Below are positions 8,399 through 20,114 of a stretch of 20,234 nt of DNA, in pieces. The notes beneath the pieces were generated by a model. The model worked only from the letters and a program-made list of their open reading frames with translations. It did no database searches and had not been told where the DNA came from. The stretch's first letter is position 1; each line of letters starts with the position of its first letter. This DNA comes from an uncultured Salinimicrobium sp. (GTDB taxonomy: Bacteria > Bacteroidota > Bacteroidia > Flavobacteriales > Flavobacteriaceae). Location: assembly GCA_946887025.1 (NCBI GenBank), contig CAMPJY010000031.1:1-20234 (forward strand). Direction: 5' to 3'. Position numbers and translations under genes: made by a program.

Positions 8399-9880
8399 AT
8401 GAAAATAAGTAAAAATCTTTTAATCATCACGGCAGCCCTTGTCTTACTGACAGGCTGTACAAAAGACTTTCTGGACCGGCAACCGCTGGACACCATAAAT
8501 ACTGAAAATTATCCCACCACGGCTGAAGAGCTGGTAACTGTAGTGAATGGTGCTTACCAGCCACTGCAATGGCCAAAGCTCTACAACCTCAGGATGTGGG
8601 CCACCGATATCATGGCCGGTAATTCTCTTGTCGGTGCCGGGGGAGGGACTGATGGAATTGAAACTCAGGACCTCGCAAATTTCGTGACTACTACCGACAA
8701 TGCAGGGGTTCTTGACCTCTGGAGAGGACCATGGCCAGGTATTCTTATGTCCAATATTGTACTGGACGCCGCTCCAGCTATGGATATCGATGAAAATTTA
8801 AAAAATCGCTCCATGGGAGAAGCCTATTTCCTGAGGGCTCATTACTATTTTATTCTTGCCCGCTTCTTCGGAGACGTGCCTTTAATTACAGTCCCTCAAA
8901 GTTCTGACGGGGATTTGCTGCCTGCAAGGGATCCTGTGGAAGAAGTCTATTCACAGATCATCAGTGACCTTGAAATGGCGGCAGAACTGCTTCCGGAGAA
9001 GTCCACTTATGGCAGTGCTGATCTTGGAAGAGTGCCAAAAGGGGCTGCTTATGGGATGCTTGCAAAGGTGCATCTGACTCTTGGTAATTATCAGCAGGTA
9101 GTTGAAAACGCAACAAAAGTGGAAAGCCTCGGCTATGACCTTAATGCCGTTTATGCTGATAACTTTAATATCGATATGGAAAACTCCATTGAAACCCTCT
9201 TTGAGGTCCAGTATGCATCCGACGGAGGCTTCGATTTCTGGAGCAACGAGAATCAGGCTTCCTGGGCAAGTCCTTTCATGGGACCCCGGGGTGCCAATTT
9301 TGTTGCGGGAGGATATGGCTGGAACCAGCCTACCAGCGAGTTTGTTTCTGAATACGAGGAAGGCGATCTGCGTAAAGATGTGACCGTACTTTATGAAGGA
9401 GGACCTCTTTTTGACGGGAAAGAATACTCAAGTGAATATTCCTTCACCGGCTTCAATACACGAAAGTTTCTGGTTCCCCTGAGTAAAGTTACAGCCTTTG
9501 ACAACAGCCCCCTTAATTTTCCGGTGCTGCGTTATGCCGACGTCCTGCTGATGAGAGCTGAAGCTCTTAACGAATTGGGGCAAACCCAGCAGGCTGAGGA
9601 ATTCATTAACCGCGTTAGAAATCGTGCTGGATTGGATGATATACAGCCTGGACTGACCCAGGCGGCTTTCAGGGAAGCTGTACTTCACGAAAGAAGAATG
9701 GAACTTGCTTTTGAAGGGCAGCGCTGGTTTGATCTGATCAGGGTGAACGATGGCCAGTACGGGCTGGAATTCCTGCATTCCATTGGCAGGAACAATGCCA
9801 CACAAAAACACTTGTTATTGCCCATTCCTCAAATTGAGCTGGACAGAAACCCGAACCTTACCCAGAATCCGGGTTACTAA
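8399..9880 (+). CDS. susD: SusD-family glycan-binding lipoprotein (RagB/SusD)
   Basis: 493 residues, usual SusD length. The N-terminus is a lipoprotein signal with the lipobox LLTGC and Cys20 as lipid anchor, followed by the classical start of mature SusD proteins, TKDFLDRQPLD. An N-terminal SusD-like region covers roughly 21-230 (including AYFLRAHYYFILARFFGDVPLI and a helical, TPR-like KGAAYGMLAKVHLTLGNY). The RagB/SusD C-terminal domain (about 290-493) has PVLRYADVLLMRAEALNELG, INRVRNRAGL, VLHERRMELAFEGQRWFDLIR and the closing LLPIPQIELDRNPNLTQNPGY. It should sit on the cell surface as the lid of the SusC transporter and bind alpha-glucan oligosaccharides. Only 10 bp separate it from susC and 16 bp from the next gene, so the three are clearly one transcription unit. 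Confidence 0.97.
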   Translation: MKISKNLLIITAALVLLTGCTKDFLDRQPLDTINTENYPTTAEELVTVVNGAYQPLQWPKLYNLRMWATDIMAGNSLVGAGGGTDGIETQDLANFVTTTDNAGVLDLWRGPWPGILMSNIVLDAAPAMDIDENLKNRSMGEAYFLRAHYYFILARFFGDVPLITVPQSSDGDLLPARDPVEEVYSQIISDLEMAAELLPEKSTYGSADLGRVPKGAAYGMLAKVHLTLGNYQQVVENATKVESLGYDLNAVYADNFNIDMENSIETLFEVQYASDGGFDFWSNENQASWASPFMGPRGANFVAGGYGWNQPTSEFVSEYEEGDLRKDVTVLYEGGPLFDGKEYSSEYSFTGFNTRKFLVPLSKVTAFDNSPLNFPVLRYADVLLMRAEALNELGQTQQAEEFINRVRNRAGLDDIQPGLTQAAFREAVLHERRMELAFEGQRWFDLIRVNDGQYGLEFLHSIGRNNATQKHLLLPIPQIELDRNPNLTQNPGY

Positions 9881-9896
9881 TTTAAAGCCAAACACA

Positions 9897-11381
9897 ATGA
9901 AAAAAATAGCAATAAACAACTACTTCTTCCTTTTGACCCTCCTGCTTGGCACCGGATTCTTAATAAGTTCCTGTGAGCAGGACGAATTGGAAGACCCTTC
10001 TTTGGAGAATGTGGATAAGGAACTGGCATTAACAGTCAGTGAAACGGAGCTGGAACTGGAGGAAAGCTTCATCAATAAGGTACTTGATTTCAACTGGACT
10101 ACCGGAACCAACCAGGGGACCAACGCTGCCATTCTTTATACCCTGGAAGTAGATCTGGTGGAAAATGACTTTTCTGATCCACTTCTGGTTCTGGTACAGG
10201 ATGAAAAGATCCGATATTCCTATAGTATCGACCATGGAACCCTGAATCACCTACTCCTCCAGGAGGGGCTGCAGCCCGGAGAAACTATCGAGCTGAAGGC
10301 AAGAGTTATCGCAGATGTTGCAGGGGATGTGGTCGGGGAACAGGTTTCACAAACCACTTTTACTGTGACGACCTTTAAGCCTGTTTCCAATACCCTGTTT
10401 CTTGTGGGAGATGCCACTCCAAACGGCTGGGATATAGAAAAAGCGGTTCAACTTACAGCTTCAACTGCCCAACGAGGCGTCTTTACCTGGGAAGGGCCGC
10501 TGACCGAAGGCAATTTTAAATTTGCCGTAAATCGTGACGGATGTTTCTGCCAGGATTTCTACACCCGGGGAGAAGACCCTGGCGTGATCATCTATAACGA
10601 AGGCGGAAGCGGAGAGGACATCCAATGGACAGTGGAAGAAGCTGATACTTATCGTATAAAAGTTGACCTGCTGAATAAAACTTTCTCCATGGAACCCGTG
10701 GAGGACGCACCTTTCTCTGAACTCTATATAGTTGGTGATGCCACCGAGAGCGGTTGGAACATAGACGATCCTGCAGCCTTTATCCGAAGTGAGGAAGATC
10801 CATTTATTTTTACCTATACGGGTAATCTGAATCCAGGCAACTTCAAGATCCTTGCCGGGGAAACCGGGGACTTCTGTGGAGAGTGGTACAGGCCTCTTGA
10901 AAATGGCCAGGCCCCTGTAAATGGCATTGTGGAACAGCGAGCAGGGTGTGAACCTGACTACAACTGGACAATAACCGAGGAAACTGCAGGCAGATACCGG
11001 GTGATCCTTAATACAAAGGACAACAGCATTCGTTTTGAGAAAATACAGCTGTACATCGTCGGGGATGGTGGCCCCAGCGGGTGGGATATCAATACCCCGC
11101 AGGCACTTGTTTATGAAAATGGAGAATTTGTCTTCACCGGAGCACTGGGGGCAGAAAACCCAACAGGGGAATTTAAATTCTCAAACCAGGTGGGCGACTG
11201 GTGTGGAGGAGTCTGGGTAAATTCAGCCAATCCTTCCCAATCCATTTCCAATACTGATTTCATCCGAACTGTTGGTTGTGATGGGCCCGACAACAAGTGG
11301 AAACTGCAGGAGGGGGATGCCGGGGAATACGAGATCAGAATTGACCTGGACAACGAAACCATGACTATAAACCGCCTGTAA
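9897..11381 (+). CDS. SusE/SusF-like surface glycan-binding lipoprotein with three binding modules
   Basis: The start is the ATG at 9897, which puts a lipoprotein signal at the N-terminus (lipobox LISSC, Cys26) and gives 494 residues; the frame runs upstream inside susD, but that extension would bury the signal. An N-terminal SusE-type Ig-like domain spans about 40-160. Three tandem SusE/SusF-type starch-binding modules follow (about 165-267, 275-382, 383-494), opening with LFLVGDATPNGWDI, LYIVGDATESGWNI and LYIVGDGGPSGWDI. Modules 2 and 3 carry a cysteine pair 24-25 residues apart (C327/C351, C436/C461); module 1 instead has CFC at 216-218. In SusE and SusF of the starch system such modules bind alpha-glucan at the cell surface, and the same role is inferred here. 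N-terminal half and module number resemble SusF/SusE, but exact orthology cannot be claimed. Confidence 0.88.
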   Translation: MKKIAINNYFFLLTLLLGTGFLISSCEQDELEDPSLENVDKELALTVSETELELEESFINKVLDFNWTTGTNQGTNAAILYTLEVDLVENDFSDPLLVLVQDEKIRYSYSIDHGTLNHLLLQEGLQPGETIELKARVIADVAGDVVGEQVSQTTFTVTTFKPVSNTLFLVGDATPNGWDIEKAVQLTASTAQRGVFTWEGPLTEGNFKFAVNRDGCFCQDFYTRGEDPGVIIYNEGGSGEDIQWTVEEADTYRIKVDLLNKTFSMEPVEDAPFSELYIVGDATESGWNIDDPAAFIRSEEDPFIFTYTGNLNPGNFKILAGETGDFCGEWYRPLENGQAPVNGIVEQRAGCEPDYNWTITEETAGRYRVILNTKDNSIRFEKIQLYIVGDGGPSGWDINTPQALVYENGEFVFTGALGAENPTGEFKFSNQVGDWCGGVWVNSANPSQSISNTDFIRTVGCDGPDNKWKLQEGDAGEYEIRIDLDNETMTINRL

Positions 11382-11427
11382 TAGAATTTGAAATGCCATC
11401 TGTTTCTAAGTAGAAGGCTCAAAATAA

Positions 11428-13188
11428 ATGAAAATGAAGAAAAACCGCTATTTAATAATTGCTCCTCTGGTGGCCCTACTCGGGCTGGCAGCTTGTAATC
11501 ATGAGGATGATTCCCTGATGATCCCTGAGGAGGAAGCTCTTAGTCAGACCTATGAAGAAGTGCTTCAATTCTCTAAAGACAAGGCCAGGTATAATCCGGG
11601 TGAGGAAGTGAAATTCAGTATTAACGGAGTTCCCTCCAACACGAGTATAAGATACAAGCATCTCGGGGAGACCATTGCTGAAGAAGCCCTGAATTCCACC
11701 AGCTGGACATGGACTCCGCCTTCCGAAGATTTTAAAGGATATATGGTGGAACTTATAAAAACTACCTCTGGAGAAGAAACCGTACTCGGAACTTTAGGAG
11801 TCGATGTCTCTTCAGACTGGACCAGGTTCCCCCGGTATGGGTTTTTGTCTAAGTTCGGCAACATTCAGGAAGCTGATATGGAAGCTGTGCTGAACAATTT
11901 GAAGAATTTCCAGATAAACGGATTGCAGTATTACGACTGGCACAACAAACATCACATCCCGCTTCCGTTGGACGAAAACGGGAATGTTGCCGAAAGCTGG
12001 CAGGACCTTTTCAACAGGGACATCTATCTGGCGACTGTTGAAAATTATCTCTCTGAAGCAAAGGAGCGCAACATGGCCTCCATGTTTTACAACCTGCTGT
12101 TCGGGGTATGGAATCCTGAAGAAGGGGAGGGGATTCAGGAGGAATGGTTGCTCTACAAGGACCGTTTGCACAAGAACGTGGATAAACATGAGCTGGGGGA
12201 CCTGGGAGATATTCTTCTCGCAGATCCTTCCAACCTGGCCTGGCAGAACTATCTGCTGGAGGAGACAGAAGTGGTGTACGAAAACCTGGATTTTGAAGGC
12301 TGGCATCTGGATCAGCTTGGGAATCGGGGGACCCTTTATGACTTTAGCGGGTATCAGGTATCGCTTCCCGATGCATACCACAACTTCCTGGTAGAGCTCA
12401 ATAACAGGTTTCCTGAAAAGAAAATCGTATTAAATGCGGTAGACCAGTTCGGACAGAAAAAAATCCTGAATGCTCCTGTAGATTTCGCCTACACCGAGGT
12501 GTGGTCAAGATATCAATACCAGGATCTGGTGAAGGTAATCCTGGAGAACAACGAGTATTCGGAGGGGGAACTCAACACGGTTCTCGCTGCGTACATGAAT
12601 TACGAAGCCGGATCTGGAACTTTTAATACTCCCTCGGTGCTTCTGACCGATGCGGTGATCTTTGCCTTTGGCGGTGCGCACCTCGAGCTGGGAGAGCATA
12701 TGCTTTCCAATGAGTATTTCCCCAGTACCAAACTCTCCATGGAACCGGGACTTAAAACGGACCTTCTTGAGTATTACGACTTCCTTACCGCTTATGAGAA
12801 CCTGTTGAGGGATGGGGGGACCTTTAGCCAGACATCAGTGGCTTCTGTGAATAATGAGGTTGCCATGAACCAATGGCCTCCGGTTTATGGGCAGGTTTCG
12901 TTGGTGGGAAAGGAGTTTGAAGACCGCCAGGTTATACATTTCCTCAACTTTAATGGGGTAAGCACCCTGCAGTGGAGGGATGATCAGAGAATACAGACTG
13001 CCCCTAACCCCAAAAGCAATTTTGAAGTACAGATCCAGGCTCAGAAGCCTGTTTCCAAAGTGTGGTTCGCTTCCCCTGACATGAATGGAGGAGCATCTGT
13101 CGAACTGGAATTTACTCAGGCCGGAAATGAAATTACGGTTGAAATGCCGTACCTGAAATACTGGAGCATGCTGGTACTGGAGTATTAG
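11428..13188 (+). CDS. GH66 endo-dextranase-like lipoprotein
   Basis: 586 residues with a lipoprotein signal (lipobox LAAC, Cys23), so the enzyme is probably anchored on the outer surface. Domain order fits glycoside hydrolase family 66: an N-terminal Ig-like domain (about 40-127), a TIM barrel (about 130-470) starting at RFPRYGFLSKFG, and a C-terminal beta-sandwich (about 485-586). The catalytic nucleophile is likely Asp295 in EGWHLDQLG and the acid/base Glu357 in FAYTEVW; the 62-residue spacing is close to the 68 of the Streptococcus mutans enzyme (Asp385/Glu453, from memory). GH66 holds endo-dextranases and cycloisomaltooligosaccharide glucanotransferases. The short segment after Glu357 leaves no room for the CBM35 insertion of the latter, so dextranase is favoured. 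It would cut alpha-1,6-glucan before import. Lies 46 bp after the SusE-like gene. Confidence 0.9.
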   Translation: MKMKKNRYLIIAPLVALLGLAACNHEDDSLMIPEEEALSQTYEEVLQFSKDKARYNPGEEVKFSINGVPSNTSIRYKHLGETIAEEALNSTSWTWTPPSEDFKGYMVELIKTTSGEETVLGTLGVDVSSDWTRFPRYGFLSKFGNIQEADMEAVLNNLKNFQINGLQYYDWHNKHHIPLPLDENGNVAESWQDLFNRDIYLATVENYLSEAKERNMASMFYNLLFGVWNPEEGEGIQEEWLLYKDRLHKNVDKHELGDLGDILLADPSNLAWQNYLLEETEVVYENLDFEGWHLDQLGNRGTLYDFSGYQVSLPDAYHNFLVELNNRFPEKKIVLNAVDQFGQKKILNAPVDFAYTEVWSRYQYQDLVKVILENNEYSEGELNTVLAAYMNYEAGSGTFNTPSVLLTDAVIFAFGGAHLELGEHMLSNEYFPSTKLSMEPGLKTDLLEYYDFLTAYENLLRDGGTFSQTSVASVNNEVAMNQWPPVYGQVSLVGKEFEDRQVIHFLNFNGVSTLQWRDDQRIQTAPNPKSNFEVQIQAQKPVSKVWFASPDMNGGASVELEFTQAGNEITVEMPYLKYWSMLVLEY

Positions 13189-13208
13189 TCAACTAAAGAC
13201 GAAATAAC

Positions 13209-14477
13209 ATGAAAACAACTAAAATATTATTTTCCTTTCTTCTCATTGCCCTTGCCTTTACTTCCTGTAGTGAAGATGATGAGGCTATTGATCCCGTGGC
13301 TGAGCCAGTGGCAGATTTCAGTTTTGAAACTGCAAGCTCAAATCCGCAGCTGGTGAGTTTCATAAACAAGAGTGAAGATGCGAATGAATTTATCTGGGAT
13401 TTTGGAGATGGGTCCGAAGTAGCTACCCAAAAGCATCCTACCCACATGTACGAGGTTGCCGGGGTTTATACTGTAATTCTTACAGCCGTCAATGGGGAAG
13501 CCTCTACGGAAGCTTCACAGGAACTGATAGTAGTCGGAGTCCCGACAGCCAGTTTCAATTACACCACGGATGAAGCCAATCCCCTGACCCTACATTTTGA
13601 TAACCTGAGCCAGAACGTCAGCGAGTACAGCTGGGATTTTGGAGACGGAACTGGCACTTCCACGGAAGAAAATCCGTCGTATACCTATTCTGCTGTAGGC
13701 ACCTACCTCGTTAGCCTGACTGCCAGCGGTGAAGGTGGCACAGTCGAAACTTCCCTGGAAGTAGAGGTGCTGCCTGCACAACCAGCCTTTGATGCCTTGT
13801 ATATAGTAGGGGACGCAAGCCCCAGCGGCTGGAACATAGGTGCCCCTGAAGAATTTAGCCAAAGCTCGGAAGATCCTTTTATTTTTACTTACGAAGGCCT
13901 CCTGACTCCCGGGAACCTTAAATTCTCCACTTTCACCGGGGACTGGTGTGATGGACAGTGGTTAAATGCGCCGGCAGCCACACAGGCTATTGCTGATGTT
14001 TCGGGATATATTGTGACTCAGGGATGTGACGGTCCCGACAATCAATGGGTGGTAACAGAAGAGACGCAGGGCAGGTATCGTATAGTTGTGGACATGCGGG
14101 AAGAAAGCATTTCTTTTGAAAAACTTACTGCTCCCTATTCAGAACTCTATGCCATAGGAGACGCTGCGCCAAACGGCTGGGTGCCGCAGACACCCAAAGA
14201 GGGCTTTACCCAAAACCCTGCCGATCCTTTTGTATTTACCTATGAGGCCTATTTGAATGCAGGGGAATTGAAAATTGCCACTTTTACCGGTGAATGGTGT
14301 GACGGGGACTGGCTCAATGCCTCGGAAGCAGATCAGCCAGTCAGTGATGCGGAATATATAATCACCACGGGCTGTGATGGGCCGGATAATAAGTGGCGCA
14401 TTTCTGAAGAAGCCAAGGGGGACTACCTAATAAGGGTCGACCTCTATAATGAAACCATTTCATTCGAAAAACAATAG
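13209..14477 (+). CDS. Surface lipoprotein with two PKD domains and two SusE/SusF-like glycan-binding modules
   Basis: 422 residues. The lipoprotein signal has its Cys at position 20 (FTSC-SEDDE), followed by an acidic linker typical of surface-exposed Bacteroidota lipoproteins. Two PKD domains (about 33-109 and 112-188) each hold the diagnostic WDFGDG motif (63-68 and 142-147). Two SusE/SusF-type modules (about 196-305 and 312-422) begin LYIVGDASPSGWNI and LYAIGDAAPNGWVP. Each has a cysteine pair (C247/C273, C364/C389) set in G(D/E)WCDGxW...GCDGPDNxW. These modules are close relatives of modules 2 and 3 of the lipoprotein encoded upstream of GH66, suggesting duplication within the locus. The PKD pair probably acts as a stalk that holds the binding modules away from the membrane. 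No catalytic residues are seen; the inferred role is surface capture of alpha-glucan next to the GH66 enzyme. Confidence 0.88.
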   Translation: MKTTKILFSFLLIALAFTSCSEDDEAIDPVAEPVADFSFETASSNPQLVSFINKSEDANEFIWDFGDGSEVATQKHPTHMYEVAGVYTVILTAVNGEASTEASQELIVVGVPTASFNYTTDEANPLTLHFDNLSQNVSEYSWDFGDGTGTSTEENPSYTYSAVGTYLVSLTASGEGGTVETSLEVEVLPAQPAFDALYIVGDASPSGWNIGAPEEFSQSSEDPFIFTYEGLLTPGNLKFSTFTGDWCDGQWLNAPAATQAIADVSGYIVTQGCDGPDNQWVVTEETQGRYRIVVDMREESISFEKLTAPYSELYAIGDAAPNGWVPQTPKEGFTQNPADPFVFTYEAYLNAGELKIATFTGEWCDGDWLNASEADQPVSDAEYIITTGCDGPDNKWRISEEAKGDYLIRVDLYNETISFEKQ

Positions 14478-14551
14478 AAAATTATAAAAAGGAGAATCAG
14501 GCCAGGACATCCCGCAATTAAGATGTCAGCCTATCTTTTAACAGAAAGCTC
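14478..14551 (+). other. Largest gap inside the operon, with a small inverted repeat
   Basis: This 74-bp spacer separates the surface-protein genes from the two periplasmic glucosidase genes. GACATC (14506-14511) and GATGTC (14522-14527) could pair as a six-base stem with a ten-base loop, with no T-run behind it. It could be an RNA processing or stability element, or chance; no promoter matching the Bacteroidota consensus is present. Confidence 0.2.
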
Positions 14552-19178
<4,627 letters not shown>

Positions 19179-19202
19179 GGAGAACAGCCGACAGACTTTC
19201 CC

Positions 19203-19231
19203 GCCCCATCTTTATAGATGGGGCTTTTTTT
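19203..19231 (+). terminator. Intrinsic terminator of the PUL operon
   Basis: GCCCCATC (19203-19210) and GATGGGGC (19217-19224) form a perfect eight-base-pair stem around a six-base loop, followed by seven T residues (19225-19231). It stands 24 bp after the GH97 stop on the same strand, closing the susC-to-GH97 transcription unit. Confidence 0.93.
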
Positions 19232-19239
19232 ATGGAGGT

Positions 19240-19307
19240 TGTAGACGCAATGCATTGCGTCTACACGGGCAAACACCACCACCAAGTAGGTACGCGATTT
19301 ATCGCGT
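19240..19307. repeat. REP-like palindrome pair between operon terminator and toxin-antitoxin genes
   Basis: A perfect 26-bp palindrome occupies 19240-19265 (half-site TGTAGACGCAATG). A second, shorter one lies at 19292-19307 (ACGCGAT, two-base loop, ATCGCGT). Palindromes of this type, with GTAGACGC and CGCGAT..ATCGCG cores, are common as dispersed intergenic repeats in bacteria; no protein is encoded. The T-run of the preceding terminator ends nine bases before the first palindrome. Confidence 0.7.
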
Positions 19308-19399
19308 TCTGCTGGACGGAGACTCTGCTGGCGCTAATTGTTCAATGTTGAATTTCTATTATACTGAAAGACCAATTTAGAAAATAGCACGCTTTTTGG

Positions 19400-19407
19400 T
19401 ATATTTG
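19400..19407 (+). promoter_or_regulatory. Bacteroidota-type -7 promoter element for the toxin-antitoxin operon
   Basis: TATATTTG fits the Bacteroidota -7 consensus TAnnTTTG at every fixed position. It ends 17 bp before the antitoxin ATG, so the transcript would have a leader of only about ten bases. No TTG at the ideal -33 spacing is evident, which lowers confidence. Confidence 0.5.
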
Positions 19408-19423
19408 AGGTAAATACTCTGAT

Positions 19424-19624
19424 ATGGTTATTCTAAGTGTAAAAGACAATAGTAAAGATGCCAAGGCATTTTTGGAATATGTGAAAACTCTTTCCTTTGT
19501 ACGCATTGAGGATGGATATTTGCCTAACACCGAAACCAAAAAAGCCATAGAGGATACGCAGAAGGGAATTGGAGTAAAGAAATTTGACAGTGTGGAAGCT
19601 CTTTTTGAAGATCTGGACTCCTGA
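19424..19624 (+). CDS. Antitoxin partner of the YafQ-type toxin
   Basis: A 66-residue protein with no signal peptide, acidic at its C-terminus (FDSVEALFEDLDS). The N-terminal strand MVILSVKDNSKDAKAFLEYV and the helix around TKKAIEDTQKG resemble small RelB/DinJ-like or Phd-like antitoxins, but I cannot assign a named family from sequence alone. The functional call rests mainly on position: its stop TGA (19622-19624) shares its last base with the toxin's ATG, a coupling typical of type II toxin-antitoxin operons. A consensus promoter element lies just upstream. In such systems the antitoxin binds and blocks the toxin and represses its own promoter. Confidence 0.8.
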   Translation: MVILSVKDNSKDAKAFLEYVKTLSFVRIEDGYLPNTETKKAIEDTQKGIGVKKFDSVEALFEDLDS

Positions 19625-19896
19625 TGTACTCCGTTTATTACCAGACATCTTTTAAAAAGGATTATAAACGTTGTAAAAAGCGCGGTTATAATCTTATGTT
19701 ATTGAAAACCGCCACAACTACTTTAGCCGCCCAAGGAAGTTTACCCCCCCTTTATAAAGCTCATAAATTATTAGGTAATTATACTGGCTATTGGGAGTGT
19801 CATCTAAAACCAGACTGGTTGCTGATTTGGCTGCAGGATGATGAAAGGAAGGATCTTATATTTATCAGGACTGGTACCCACAGCGATCTTTTTTGA
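19624..19896 (+). CDS. yafQ: YafQ-family toxin (ribosome-dependent mRNA interferase)
   Basis: A 90-residue basic protein of normal YafQ length. All residues I remember as functional in E. coli YafQ appear in order: His47 (KAHKLLG), His60 (ECHLKPDW), Asp64, Trp65, His86 and Phe90 (RTGTHSDLF at the C-terminus), matching His50, His63, Asp67, Trp68, His87 and Phe91. The motif run L.G.Y.GYWECH.KPDWLLIW is diagnostic of the family. The toxin should bind the ribosomal A site and cut mRNA during translation, halting growth when the antitoxin is degraded. It is co-translated with the antitoxin through a TGATG overlap. The gene appears intact, with no frameshift or lost catalytic residue. The symbol is by family. 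Confidence 0.92.
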   Translation: MYSVYYQTSFKKDYKRCKKRGYNLMLLKTATTTLAAQGSLPPLYKAHKLLGNYTGYWECHLKPDWLLIWLQDDERKDLIFIRTGTHSDLF

Positions 19897-19944
19897 ATGA
19901 TGGAGGTTGTAGAGGTTGTCTGAAAAGGCAGCATCGAATCTTCT

Positions 19945-20114
19945 ATTTGCAATTTTTGAATTGCCCCGCCTTTTAAGGCGGGTACTATGTTGATCTAATC
20001 ATATTGGGCTTTAGCCCAACTGTGAAATTTATAAAATATTGGGCTAAAGCCCTTTTTCAAAAAACAACTTCAGGAACCCGGACTTAAAAGTCCGGGCAAT
20101 TGAAAATTCCAAAT
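19945..20114. repeat. Composite palindromic element: three hairpin types inside imperfect inverted arms
   Basis: Imperfect inverted arms lie at 19945-19967 (ATTTGCAATTTTTGAATTGCC...) and 20093-20114 (...GGGCAATTGAAAATTCCAAAT). Inside them are four hairpins: CCCGCCTT/AAGGCGGG (19965-19982), TTGGGCT/AGCCCAA (20004-20019), GGGCT/AGCCC (20041-20052) followed by five T, and CCCGGACTT/AAGTCCGGG (20077-20096). Every loop is two bases. The layout resembles clustered REP/BIME-type elements of the kind mobilised by RAYT transposases. No gene is encoded. The third hairpin with its T-run may also end transcripts from the toxin gene. Confidence 0.65.
20041..20057 (+). terminator. Possible terminator downstream of the toxin gene
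   Basis: GGGCT/AGCCC stem with a two-base loop followed by TTTTT. The stem is only five pairs and the loop is tight, so it may be just part of the palindromic cluster it sits in. Confidence 0.3.

Larger units (their letters stand above)
19232..19913. repeat. 14-bp direct repeat flanking the toxin-antitoxin pair
   Basis: ATGGAGGTTGTAGA is present at 19232-19245 and again at 19900-19913, in the same orientation. The copies bracket the palindromes and the two small genes, the right one starting four bases after the toxin stop codon (TGA, 19894-19896... the stop ends at 19896). The left copy runs into the 26-bp palindrome. The match ends abruptly on both sides. Confidence 0.6.

Noticed and set aside
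9750..9896. Earlier start of the SusE-like gene inside susD
   Set aside because: The added 49 residues are an out-of-frame reading of susD and would bury the lipobox signal that begins at 9897.
19940..20114. CRISPR array reading of the clustered short repeats
   Set aside because: The units are different palindromes with irregular spacing, not one repeat separated by uniform spacers, and no cas gene is near.
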